Shown: positions 53,201 to 64,000, counted from the stretch's first letter. The stretch: 64,000 bases of DNA from Tetrahymena thermophila SB210 (GCF_000189635.1 NW_002476417.1:496001-560000), one strand, 5' to 3'. The notes: a model not told the origin generated them from the letters alone. Numbers and translations are program-made.

Positions 53201-54134
53201 TGTAAATGATGTTGAGTATATGGTAGGAATAAAATACAAATTAATTATAGATAAGCTTGTCTCACAGAATTTAATTTTTCTCTCTGTCCCAGTAGTTTTA
53301 TTTAGTATTTTAGCAGGAATAGTTTTATTATTTAGATATAATATCAAATCTTCTTTTGCACAAAATTATTTCCTTGGAAATTTTTAGTCTAAATTAATAA
53401 GAATAACAAGTAACTACTTTTTAGTAAATATATTTCTGAATGTGAGCCATCTTTCTTAAATGGATTTAATCTCTTTTATCTTATTAGGAATTTTAACACC
53501 AATTTACTTAGTTAACTTATTTGTAACCTTCAAAAAATCAAAAGACATAGATTTAAATACCTTTTTATATTTGCACCACAACTTAGATGTAAATAAATCT
53601 TTCAATAAATACTTTTGGTTTTTGCTCGAAATAAAAAAAATAATACTAATTATTTGCTTATCTTTTTGTCCTATTAAATATTATCTCTTTATTATTTTAA
53701 GTATCTCGATTATATTTTGTTTGGCACTTGTCAAGTACAAACCCTTTCTTGATTGCAGAAGAGATTATATCTATTTGATATTTACTGAATTAATGATGAT
53801 TATTCTTTGCATTTTTCCTTTGCTAATTATACTGATAGACGACTATTCCTAAACATGCAATCTAACAAATATAGCTAATATCACTATAATAATATATGTG
53901 ATATTTTAATTTATTATAACTTTAGAATATATAATTAGAAAGTTAATAAATTATTCAAACGATTTAAATAAATAAAAATTAATCAATAGTAAATCTTATG
54001 TAGTTGATATGGCTTTAGAAATTAATTTCGATAATTTAGATAGAATTCTGAATTGCTCTAGCACAAGCAGTAGATATAGAAAAAGTAAATTTAAGTAAAA
54101 AGCTTAAATCAGAACACAAAGCTTTTAGTTTTGA
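50202..54134 (+). CDS. Array gene A2: CDW-repeat surface protein with type-A membrane module
   Basis: Intronless, 1,310 residues, one codon shorter than A1 overall, with a 3-nt loss near 51549. Signal peptide, two N-terminal domains, six CDW units, the CFCKDGYSD cysteine block and the five-segment type-A membrane module all follow A1 closely. The segment at 53460-53852 (MDLISFILLGILTPIYLVN) differs from A1 by only a few residues. It ends SKFKQKAQIRTQSF-Q-F with TGA at 54132-54134. The high similarity to A1, and its place before a B-type gene in both cases, point to duplication of an A-B pair. Function as for A1. Confidence 0.85.
51656..52664 (+). repeat. CDW cysteine-repeat array, six units (gene A2)
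   Basis: Six coding units of ~168 bp corresponding one-to-one to those in A1. The fifth-unit start reads gggttaatg rather than gggtaaatg, turning the usual GKC into a form without that cysteine (GLM/GLC region at 52334). Confidence 0.75.
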
Positions 54135-54440
54135 ATAAAAGATTAAAAATAAAATATTCTTTTTAACAAAAAATAATGGAATGAGCCATAAAAAAATAAA
54201 TAAAAAATAAATTTAATATAAATCAAGTAAATAGGAATTTATAAAAAATTCCAAAAATTAAATTCATCAGTTTTTTAAATATTTAAATAAAACATAATGA
54301 ATTGAAGATATAAAACTTGTTTTTTTTATTTTAAAATTCATTATTTATAATTATTACATATTATTCAATAAATAGTTAGTATGGTCTCACTATTAAGTTG
54401 GTTTTTTTTTTCGATCTGAGGAAATCCAAAAGTAGATTTC
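54135..54440. other. 3' flank of array gene A2
   Basis: Matches the 3' flank of A1 up to about 54430 (gatctgaggaaatccaaaag versus gtctgagaaaaatcaaaagg). After this the two spacers diverge, which marks the left edge of the extra DNA in the A2-B2 spacer. No gene is present. Confidence 0.5.
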
Positions 54441-54899
54441 AAATTAGTTTTGTTTTTTTGTTCTTTATCAATAAAAATTTTAAACCTCGTATTATAAAAA
54501 ATTAAAATTAATAATGTTAAGCTGTGATTAAAAAACTTGTATAAGCTTATTAATCTATGCCAGGAGTATTGCCACAAATAGGTATACAGCCTGATTTATT
54601 TGCATTTACTTTAATACTTATTTTATTACAATCACTGCAGTTAATTTTTTACTTCTTTTTAAAAGTTTATCCAAAAAAAAGTTGGCTAATTTAATTGAAT
54701 AAAAAATTTTTTTTTGAATAATTATTAAATTATGAATTACTTTAAATAAAAATTTTTATAAAAATACATAAAAGGTATTTTATATAAATATAATAATAAA
54801 ATTTATTTCTTACCCCTTATTTTAACAAAATAAAATAAATTTTAATACACTTATAAACAAGCATATTTTTATTTTTTTTATAACACTTTATTTATAAGC
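54441..54899. other. Left part of the extra DNA in the A2-B2 spacer
   Basis: About 460 bp absent from the A1-B1 spacer. A/T-rich; I could not read transposase sequence or a terminal inverted repeat in it, although the element's end would be expected here. Confidence 0.4.
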
Positions 54900-55893
54900 A
54901 AAAGATTCTTTTGTTAGATGTTAGAGACTATTTCTATCTGTGATCAAAGACAGATCAAATATCATATTTACATCTATTAATTTTGATCATTTCAATAATT
55001 TTTTATCTTATTAGGTACAACTCTCAAAGTTTCGATTCTAAATCATGTTATCCTTCATATTTTATTCAAAATTGGACATGATTTGGTCAAGACTATGAAA
55101 TATATGAAGAATTTAGTGTGAAATTGGCTTTGATAAAGTTGAAGCCACTTCTGTAACTAAATGGAATGACTAAAACAATTCTTAAAATAGCCATAAATTT
55201 TTTCATTCATTTATTGAAGTTATAAATTTATTTCCTGATTTACCTTATGTAGCTAGGAAGTATTTTATTGATTCTTCTAATTAAATTGCTCTTTGTATCA
55301 TTAAAAAGGTACTGTTTCATCTATTGGGAATATCTAATATAGGCTTTAGCTATGAGTATTAAATAGATTCTTAAATTTCAAGAAATTCTTAAAGTTTTTT
55401 TGTATTTTTTCTTATTTTTTAAAACAAACATCTAATAGTAGAAAACTATTTTAAATTATTTGTTTAAATTTTCAATTCCAGTCTTAACGACTAAGTTGAT
55501 TATATGAGCTGAACACCTTATTTGATATACACGTAAACTATTATATTGACCAATGATAGCTATAAAATCTTAAACTCCTTTAACAATATTGGATCTATTT
55601 TCAGATATTAAAGAAATAATTTTATTTTATAAGTGGAAATAAATCTTCAAATAGCAAAAAATTTATTTTTATTTATTATCAATTATTTATTACACATTTT
55701 AATCAATATTCGAGATTTTAAACATCATTATCAATGTCATCTTAAATACTTTTTATTTTTAATACAATTATTTACTTTAACAATATTTTTATTTTCTTCC
55801 TCTTGTTTTCTTAAATGTTGGTTCTTCGATTTTATTGGTTTCTTTTTCATCAAATTAGTCAAGAAGATCAGAATTTTCAATATTTTTTTAATT
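54900..55893 (-). pseudogene. Decayed hAT-family transposase
   Basis: Read on the minus strand this carries hAT transposase landmarks in the right order. SENRSNIVKGVQDFI with IRCSAHIINLVVKTG (55620-55450) equals the family's TDNxxNxVKA ... CxAHxLNLVV block. LDIPNR-stop-NSTFLMIQRAI (about 55335-55285) equals the LDVxTRWNSTYxMLxRA block. Then NE-stop-KNLW, and ISHQILHIFHSLDQI matches the later helical region. It is broken: there is a frameshift between the first two blocks (55380-55430), TGA stands where the family has Trp in RWNST (55317-55319) and again in the NEWK-like position, and other TGAs follow. The Asp normally leading the first block reads Glu. Hence not an active transposase gene. 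Transposon ends and target duplication were not found. Confidence 0.72.
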
Positions 55894-56613
55894 TCAAAGT
55901 TTTGTTTCTTTCTAATCCTTTTTAGATTATTATGCCTTAGATTCTTTTTGCTCTGTTTTTTTCTTGCTGTTCTTAAATAAAATTAAATTTATAAATATAA
56001 TAGGAATATAAAATTTTACTTGTTTTACTTTATCTTATGATTTAAATAAGCTAATACTAAGATTATTTAGCTCAGCTTAAATATCTTCTTCTAGAGATAT
56101 CTATTTTTCTTAATATACTTTAAGTTGTTTATCCAATTTGGTTTCTAATGATTCTAGTTTTTAATAAATAAAAACAAGTTATTACTCCATATTTTAAGGA
56201 TATATTTATGATAAAATTCTTTTATTAGGATGTAGTTAAAAATAATTTATAGATTAAAAAGAATCAGATTATACAACTTAGCTTTAGATTTGATTACAAT
56301 TTTGAACATTTTCACAAATTTTTGGGTAACTTAATTATTTTATTTAAGCTAAACCTATGAAAACATCATTTTTAAAAACAATATTATTAGTTCCTTTAGT
56401 TAATTCTTTAAATTTTTCTTCAGTGCTTTAGTTTACAAATTCTTTTTAATTTTCAATTGTGCTAAACTTGACCTTTTGTATTAGATTTTTCTTATCACAA
56501 AATGAAAGATTTTAGGTTATCACCCTCCTAAATTAAATATTTTAATTCTAATTTTATTCCAATTTTAAATTTATTTATCCTTATTGACAAAAAATTATTT
56601 CATATACTTCCAT
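55894..56613 (-). CDS. Unrecognised 239-residue ORF with a coiled coil, next to the hAT relic
   Basis: Open from ATG 56611-56613 to TGA 55894-55896 in the ciliate code, 240 codons without a break. It starts MEVYEIIFCQQGQ, passes through a Gln/Asn-rich region, has three scattered cysteines (FCDKKN, KICENVQNC) and a predicted coiled coil near residues 150-200 (LESLETKLDKQLK, EKQISLEEDIQ). It ends in a Lys/Gln-rich segment. A 57-nt AT-rich stretch (GTAAAACAAG...TTTAAG) could be an in-frame intron just before that end. The transposase relic continues in the same frame after the TGA, so this may be the transposon's N-terminal part, a passenger gene, or an unrelated host gene. Its start lies in DNA also found in the last spacer (near 61710), where the ORF is broken. 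Function unknown. Confidence 0.45.
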
Positions 56614-57774
56614 ATTATATATTCAAATGAACCTTACAAAAGATAAATAAAAATAAAATGAAATGGTTCTAGTTAATTGATTTTTTAATTAAAAAGTATA
56701 TTATCATTTCTAAAGAAGTCTAGTAATCAAATTATTGAATTTTTATTTTTCAGAAAATTGGCAAATTATTTAATAACATTCTTATTGATATAAACTTAAT
56801 TAGTTATCAATCTTTTACAGCATATGAATGCTATTGCAATTAACAACAATATATGTTTAAATCCATAATATTGAATAGTTTATTGCAGTAATAAATAGAA
56901 AATATAAAATTATATTTGTTTTTTTTATTTTATCAAAATAATCTATTCATTTTAAAATTAGCTATTTTATTATATATTATGAAAAAATTTTAGCTTAGCA
57001 AAATATAAATTAATCCATTTTATTTTCGTTTCTTTTGGATGATGTGAAAAAATTTATTATCCTTTGTTTATATCTAAATATTTATACTATAACTTAATTA
57101 AATTAACAAAATTTGTGGTATGAAATTGTTTAATTTCCAAATGATAGATTAGAATGATTGATTAATATACTTTTAAATTAATTTCTTCAAATGATTCATG
57201 GAATTTAAATGTATTAATTTATTGTAATATTGATATATAATATAAATAAATAGAAATTAGATCAAAAACAATAGTAAGACAATACGTACTCATATACGAA
57301 AATTATAAATCAATTTATTAATCATGATCCACATTTTCTTAGTTTCTTTCAAAACAAATTTTGTTCTACAGTATTTTGATACTAATTTGAATATAATTTT
57401 TAAAAATTTTAATAAGATATAAATTGTTATTCTATATATAAATAAGAAGAAATAATAGTTTTTAAAGTAGAACAATGATAATATTATACTCATCTATTAT
57501 TTAAAGTACTTTGAAAATTTTGAAAATGGGTATAAATAAATAATTATATTTTCATATTATTATTATGAGGGTAAAAACTAAATAATATTCTTCTATTAAA
57601 TTTGAATTTAAAGATTTTAAAATATCTTTTCTTTTCTGCGCTTTATGCTATGTATTTTTTCAAGCTCCCTGCATATTTCTAATTTTTAGTTTTTTTTCAC
57701 TTTATTATTTGAAAGATAAATAAAAGAAATAATAAATTCAAAATAAAAAAAAATAAAATTAAAATAAAAACAAG
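56614..57774 (+). promoter_or_regulatory. Type-B upstream block (copy 2)
   Basis: DNA before gene B2. From about 56770 it matches the block before B1; from about 56600 it matches the block before the last array gene (61690-62905), including aaatgaaccttacaaa and tttttcagaaaattg. It presumably contains the B2 promoter. Confidence 0.58.
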
Positions 57775-60700
57775 ATGGTTTTAATAAAACTATTTATAAT
57801 TTGTACTCATTTGTTATTCATATTAAAATGCTAAATTACTTATTCTGACTAAGTTCCAATAGTCTATTTTTAATAAAGTATTTGGCTTTTAAAATATGGA
57901 GATGGTAATTATTAAGGCTCATAAACCATTGATTATTCAACTAAGCTATTTTAATAGATTCCAATAGTAATACTAGGAATAGAATTTTATAATAATTATT
58001 GGAATCCTGTAAACGGAGTAGATTTTGTACTTTCAGCAACATAAATAACAAAAACTAGTTGTACAGTTTAAACAGCACGCAATAATAATAGCTAATTAGA
58101 TGGTATTTCTGTTAGTGCTTTAGTTATTGATACTTCATAATTTCCTTTTTTTGTTAAAAATGATTAATAAATTTAAAATATACAATTTACAAATTATGTT
58201 TATTAAAAGGAGTATAGTTTTTCATCTAATATCCAAAATCAAAGTAATAAATGTGTTTCTGTTATATTGACAGGTTGGAAATCAGCTTATGATTCTTCTA
58301 ATAAAGTTTTCGCTTTAACTATTTAAGTGGTTATAATAACAGATTCTGGATATACTATTTAGATATCAACAGCTAAAGACTCATAATAAGTAATTAATGT
58401 ATCTTTTACTGTATTAGAATACATTTAAAATCCTCCAACCAGTATATATGGAATAGTTTCAAATTATGATACTCAATACTAGTAACCAACAACTTAAAAT
58501 TGTTTCTTCAATGATTAGTGCCCTAATTCTTTAAGATACTTTCCTGTCTAATTTAATGTTTTCATACAAAATTCTCCACCCTCAGGAAATTATCAGAATT
58601 TTTTTGTTTCTTTAAATCAACTATACTTCAATACAGTAAAAGACGGCTCAGATTTAAGAATTAGCATCATAAATTTGCCAGTTTCTTCAAATAAAATATA
58701 GTATCAATACTAAGTTTGGGATGGTGCTTAATGTTTAGGAGCTACTTCAACAGCCTTATACTTCTACAAGAAAACTTGTCCAAGTAATTAATTTATAAAG
58801 ATTAACTCTAATAGTTGTTCTTCAGTTTGCTAGATTTAAGATCCTTCAAATAGCTCTATATGCTTAGATTGTCCTTCTGGATAATATTTTTTATAAGATT
58901 AAAATATATGCTAAGCAACTTAACCAAATGGTTATTCTTGCTCAGTACCTAGCGCATAATTTAATTTTAAAGTTTGCTAAACATATAGAATTTCTAATTG
59001 TAAGAAATATGTATACAGTTCTAATTAATTTATTTGCACTAAGTGTGTAAGTTAGTATTTTTAACACAATAACTAATGCTAATAAACATAACCTTCAAAT
59101 ACATTTTGTGATAATCAAAGTTTTATTTGTAGTAAATGCTTAGATCCAGGTTGTTTAACTTGTAGCGACCCTAGTTAATCATCTCCTTAGTGCTTGACTT
59201 GTGATAAAAAATAAAACTAAATTTGATATTAAGGGAAATGTTATTCTCAAAGTTCTCCTCCTAATAACACATTTTGTGATTGGAATATATTATAATGTAC
59301 TTAATGTACAGATTCTAGTTGTAAAGCTTGTAGTGATCCTACATAACCTCCATAAAAATGCTTATCATGTGATGCAAGTAAAAAAATGGTTTTGTTCTCA
59401 GGTAAATGCTATTCTTAAAGCTCTCCTCCTCTCAATACTTTTTGTGATTGGAATAAATTAAAATGTACTTAATGTACAGATCCTAGTTGCTTAGTTTGTA
59501 GTGATACTGCATATCCTTCATAAAAATGCTTTTCATGTGATGTTAGTAAAAATATGGTCCTCTTCTAGGATAAGTGCTATTCTTAAAGTTCTCCTCCTCA
59601 CAATGCTTTTTGTGATTGGAATAAATTATTATGTACTTAATGTAACGATTCTAGATGTCTCTTTTGTAGCGATCCTAATTCCCCACCATAGATTTGTTTA
59701 TCCTGTTAAATTAACTCAAACTATATTTTAAAAGAAGGAAAGTGCTTATAAAATTGTTAATAAATATAAAGCGAAGAAAATGAAGAATGCTCCTAAAATT
59801 AAATTATAGAGATATAAGAAACATATAAACTCAACAATGATCCAAATTATCAAAAGTACTAAAATTTAGTAGTAGGGTCATCTGTTTTAGCTGTTACATC
59901 TCTAGGTACCAACTTTTCAAAATAATTTTTAACTATTCAAAAGGTTAACTTTATTTTAGTCATAGATATTATGTTTAACCAATCATTGTATTCCTTCCTA
60001 AAATCCATTTAAGGATAAAATTTGATAAATCAACTTGTAGAGATTAATTTTTTAAACAAAATATTTTAAGAATCTTAAAATAGCTTAGATAATTAAATAC
60101 TAACATTAAAAATTGGTTAAACTAGTATTATTTATAATGCAGGAGGAATGATTACATTCATATTCATCAGTTTGTTACTTATTTCTCCAGCTTTTATTTT
60201 GAGCTATAAAATATCACTTTAAAATAATATTTAAAATACAACTAATGAGCCTACAATAAAAGAAAAAATAATCAGATAATACCAAACTTTTTCATTAAAC
60301 ATGATTAATTTCTTTAATGATTTGATGTTTCAAATAGGATTCTTTGAAATAGCTCTTCAAATAATAAATTTAGCTTAAAGTTAGTTTGAGATTGAATTCA
60401 TTGCTATTAAAATTATATTAATTATTATTATTGGGATATATTTACTAGCAATTTTTGTAATATACTATTTCATATTAAACAAAGAAGAGAATATTTTTAA
60501 AAATGGCAAGAAAGATAACCAAAAAACATTTTAATAAGCATTTTATACTATTTTATTAAATGAATAAATAGAATAAAAATTTTTTTAAAGAAATTTTAAG
60601 CTATTTTAAATAATAATTGAAAATATACTTACCCCTATTTTTATAGTAGCATTTTACAAATCATTTCAAGCACAAACATTAGTATGCACTATAATATAAT

Positions 60701-61206
60701 TAATACTCTTAGTGATATCTTTAAAATTTAGACCTTTTTAAGATTTATTAGACAATATTTAACTAATCTTAGATTCTTTTCTTTGGATGATAATATTTTG
60801 CTTATTATTTGCATTAGGTATTAAAACTGATTTGCTATTTGCTTATTATGAATAAAAATAAAATATTTTACCAGATATAGATAAAATTAGTATTTGTATT
60901 ATTATTATTTTAGAAATTATTCTCTTCTTGAGACCACTTATCTAAATATTAAAATTGATAAAAATGGTACCAACTTTGATTAAAAAGATTAAACTATACT
61001 TGAATGAAAAGAAATAGAAAAAGAAAGTAGACTTTTTAAGCTAGTAATATCTAGAACTGATTGAAAAAAATTAAAATTAGAGCAAGTAAAATGTTTAGTA
61101 CTGTAATTAAAATAAAATATTATATAAATTACAATTAAATTAGTAATAAATTTAATCAAACAAATTGATGAAAAATAATAAATTATTAAGTATATATTAA
61201 ATTTGA
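57775..61206 (+). CDS. Array gene B2: short CDW-repeat surface protein with type-B membrane module
   Basis: Intronless, 1,143 residues. N-terminal half as in the other array genes. Only three CDW units remain (NTFCDWNILQC, TFCDWNKLKC, FCDWNKLLC), making it about 114 residues shorter than B1. The linker and type-B membrane module follow B1 closely: NAGGMITFIFISLLL, a changed loop LLNEQIEQKF against LLNEKIEQNF, and PFQDLLDNIQLILDSFLW. The tail ends at TGA 61204-61206. The last CDW unit and everything after match B1, while units 1-2 contain sequence most like the fifth and sixth A units, consistent with loss of units by unequal exchange. Function as for B1. Confidence 0.84.
59233..59737 (+). repeat. 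CDW cysteine-repeat array, three units (gene B2)
   Basis: Three coding units of ~168 bp starting near 59233, 59400 and 59569. Compared with B1, two units are missing. The first unit fuses a unit-1 start to a unit-5-like second half (cagattctagttg). Confidence 0.78.
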
Positions 61207-61849
61207 TTTAATATTGAGAAGATTTAACAAAAGACTTATTTAGAAGAGAATTAAGAAATATATTTGTTAAAATATAAAAAAATAAAAAAATAAAGTATAG
61301 TCTTAAAAATTAAACTTGGATCAAAAAGAATATTAAAATTGAAATTAATAAAAAATATATGTATTATAGTAAATTTTATAATTTAAGGTAAATTCTAATA
61401 AAAGGTGATAAAAAAAATAATTTAACCAATTCAACATTTAAAAAAAAAAATATATTCATTTTTGCAAGATTTAAATTTAAATTTGATTTAAAGAATTTAC
61501 AAGATTTATTATTTAATAAAATTATTAATAATTTATTAGACTGTTTACAAAATAATATTTGGTTAGTTCGAAATCAATTATTAGTTGAAATATAAATGAA
61601 TAATTTTAAATTAAATTAAAAAAAAAAGTTTTCAAGTTAATTTTTGAAAATCTTTTGATGTTTTTCCAATTTTATTGATTTGCATAGCAACCATTTCATA
61701 TTATTTCCATATTATATTATTTAAATGAACCTTACAAAGATAGATATAAATAAAATTAGATGGTTCTAGTGAATTTCTTTTTTAATTAATAAGTATATAA
61801 TCATTTCTCAAGGAGTTGAATAATCATATTATTGAATATTTATTTTTCA
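61207..61849. other. 3' flank and spacer after B2
   Basis: A/T-rich spacer. The first part matches the flank after B1. Near 61690 it joins DNA shared with the right edge of the A2-B2 spacer, including a broken version of the start of the 239-residue ORF (atggaaataatatga on the minus strand). No intact gene is present. Confidence 0.5.
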
Positions 61850-62905
61850 GAAAATTGACAAAATATTTAATAACACTCTTGTTGTTATAAATGTAATTAT
61901 TAATCAATTTTCCCAATATATGAATGTTATTCCAACTAACAAAAATATATATTTACATCTATAATATTGAATATATTGCAATAATATATAATATCTAATC
62001 ATATTTGTTTTTCTATCTCACTAAAACAATCTTTTCATTTTAAAATTAATTATTTTTATGTAAATTATAAAAATGTTACATTGGCAGAACAGGTTTCAAT
62101 TTATCTAAAATTTCGAAATAACTCTTATTATAGATAGCACTTCCACAAATTTAAAGGAAAGTTTCTTTTGGGTGATGTAGAAAAAAATATATTATCCTTA
62201 GTTTATATCTAAATATTTATACCATAACTTAATTAAATTAACAAAAATTGTGGTAAGAAATAGTTTAATTTCCAAATGATTGATTAATATACTTTTAAAT
62301 TAATATATTCAAATAATTCATGGAATTTAAACGTATTAATTTACTGTAATATTGATATGTATTACAAATAAATAGAAATTAGGTCAAAAACATTAAAACT
62401 TAGTAAGATAATATATACTCATATACAAAAATTATAAATCAATTTATTAATCATGATCCACAGTTCCTTTCAAAACAAATTTTGTCTTAGAGCATTTTGA
62501 TACTAATTTGAATATCATTTTTTAAAATTTTAATAAAATAAAAAGATATGAATTGTTATTCTATATATAATAAGAAGAAATAATGGTTTTTTAAAGTAGA
62601 GCAATCATAATATAATACTCATCTATTATTTAAAGTTCTTTGAAAATTTTTAAAATGGATATAAATAGATAATTATGTTTTCATATTATTATAATGAGGG
62701 TAAAAACTAAATAATATTCTTCTATAAAAATTGAATTTAAAGATTTTAAAATATCTTCTCTTTTCTGATTTTTTTGCTAAGCATTTTTTCAAGATCCCTG
62801 CATATTTCTAATTTTTAGTTTTTTTTCACTTTATTATTTGAAAGATAAAATAAAAGAAATAATAAATACAAAAACAAAAATAGATCTAAATTAAATAAAA
62901 GCAAG
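61850..62905 (+). promoter_or_regulatory. Type-B upstream block (copy 3)
   Basis: Matches the blocks before B1 and B2 rather than those before A1 and A2 (attcatggaatttaaacg, aatcatgatccaca, tcatctattatttaaagt). It directly precedes the last gene of the window and predicts that this gene is type B. Confidence 0.58.
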
Positions 62906-64000
62906 ATGATTTTTATAAAACTTGCTATAATTTGTACCCATTTTTTTTTCATATTAAAATGTCAAATTAGTTATACTGACTAAGTTCCAATAGTCTATTT
63001 TCAATAAAATATTTGGCTTTTTAAATTTGGAGATGGTACTTATTAAGGCTCATAAACTATTGATTATTCAGCCAACTCATTTTAATAGATTCCAATTGTA
63101 ATACTAGGAATTTAATTTTACAATAATTAGTGGAATCCTTCCACAGGAGTAGATTTTGTACTTTCAGCAGCAGATATAACAAAAACTAGTTGTACAGTTT
63201 AAACAGCTCGTAATAATAATAGTATATTAGCTGGTATTTCTGCTAGTGCCTTAGTTATAGATACTTCATAATTTCCTTTTTTTATTAAAAGTGATTAATA
63301 AATTTAAAATATAAAATTTACAAATTATGTTTATTAAAAGGTTTATAGCTTTTCAACTAATATATAAAATCAAAGTAATAAATTTGTTTCTGTTATATTG
63401 ACAGGTTGGAAATCAGCTTATGATTCTTCTAATAAAGTTTTCGCTCTAACTATTTAAGTGGTTGGCATAACAGATTCTGGATATACTATTTAGATATCAA
63501 CAGCTCAAGATTCATAATAAATAATTAATGTATATTTTACTGTATTAGAATACATTTAAAATCCTCCAACCAGTATATATGGAATAGTTTCAAATTATGA
63601 TAAACAATACTAATAACCAACAACTTAAAATTGTTTCTTCAATGATTAGTGTTCTAATTCTTAAAGATTCTTTCCTGTCTAATTTAATGTTTTGATACAA
63701 AACTCTCCACCCTCAGGAAATTATCAGAATTTTTTTGTTTCTTTAAACTAACTTTACTTCAATACAGTATAAGATGACTAAGCTTTAAGAATTACTATCA
63801 TAAATAAGCCTATTTCATCAAATAAAATATAGTATCAATACTCAGTTTGGGATGGTGCTTAATGTTTAGGAGCTACATCAACAGCCATATACTTCTATAA
63901 GAAAACTTGTCCAAGTAATTAATTGATAAATATTAACTCTAATAGTTGTTCATCAGTTTGCTTGATTTAAGATCCTTCAAATAGCTCTATATGCTTAGAT
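62906..64000 (+). CDS. Fifth array gene, partial (cut by the right edge)
   Basis: ATG 62906-62908 opens a frame that stays free of TGA to the end of the window, 365 codons. The signal peptide (MIFIKLAIICTHFFFILKC) and both N-terminal domains match the other array genes with scattered changes, for example FGDGTYQGSQTIDYS and FVLSAADITKTSCTV. The window ends just where the cysteine-rich region begins (DPSNSSICLD). The C-terminal type cannot be read, but the upstream DNA is type B. The first two spacer types and gene order suggest this is a second B gene in a row. Confidence 0.84.

Noticed and set aside
55633-55980. Plus-strand 115-codon hydrophobic ORF in the A2-B2 spacer
   Set aside because: Antisense shadow of the Lys-rich junction between the 239-codon ORF and the transposase relic.
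1-64000. Frequent TAA/TAG codons as signs of mass pseudogenisation
   Set aside because: They fall at Gln-tolerant positions in all genes including conserved ones, and TGA alone marks gene ends, so the ciliate code explains them.

Overview
The window reads as macronuclear-type DNA from a ciliate close to Tetrahymena. It is very AT-rich. TAA and TAG occur in frame throughout well-conserved proteins, where glutamine is expected, and every gene end I can place is TGA. Introns are short and AT-rich, with GTAA-type donors and TTTAG/ATAG-type acceptors. A standard-code reading breaks every long gene into fragments, so all genes here were read with the ciliate code (TAA/TAG = Gln, TGA = stop).

Layout. 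0.2-11.1 kb, minus strand: a DRC11/IQCA1-like axonemal gene, a 1,868-residue LVIVD beta-propeller/cadherin-like membrane protein, and a TPR protein. 12.3-13.7 kb, plus: a seven-exon syntaxin. 14.6-30.4 kb, plus: three large secretory cysteine-rich proteins, each ending in a related multi-pass membrane module. 31.5-32.5 kb, minus: a DUF1295/steroid-reductase-like membrane enzyme. 33.9-34.5 kb, plus: a tiny four-exon REEP/Yop1/HVA22-like gene. 35.3-38.1 kb, plus: an unrecognised protein with paired CxxC motifs. 39.6-64 kb, plus: a tandem array of at least five intronless paralogs of another cysteine-rich surface protein.

The array is the most unusual part. All five copies share a signal peptide, a two-part N-terminal domain and 56-residue 'CDW' cysteine repeats. 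The four complete copies carry two unrelated membrane modules: type A (39597-43532 and 50202-54134) and type B (44759-48532 and 57775-61206). Type B matches the membrane module of the 26166-30436 gene. Each C-terminal type goes with its own type of upstream DNA. The fifth copy, cut by the right edge, has type-B upstream DNA. CDW repeat number varies (6, 5, 6, 3). Relative to the A1-B1 spacer, the A2-B2 spacer holds about 2 kb of extra DNA with a decayed hAT-family transposase and a 239-codon ORF. A decayed CDW-repeat fragment also lies downstream of the 26166-30436 gene.

Taken together, the window mixes ciliary and trafficking housekeeping genes with an expanding family of predicted surface receptors or adhesins. 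No tRNA, rRNA, CRISPR array or telomere was recognised. Exon maps are base-level for the DRC11, LVIVD, syntaxin and REEP genes and the intronless genes. For the TPR gene, the three 14.6-30.4 kb genes and the 35338 gene the ends are supported but the internal splice sites are only partly resolved.
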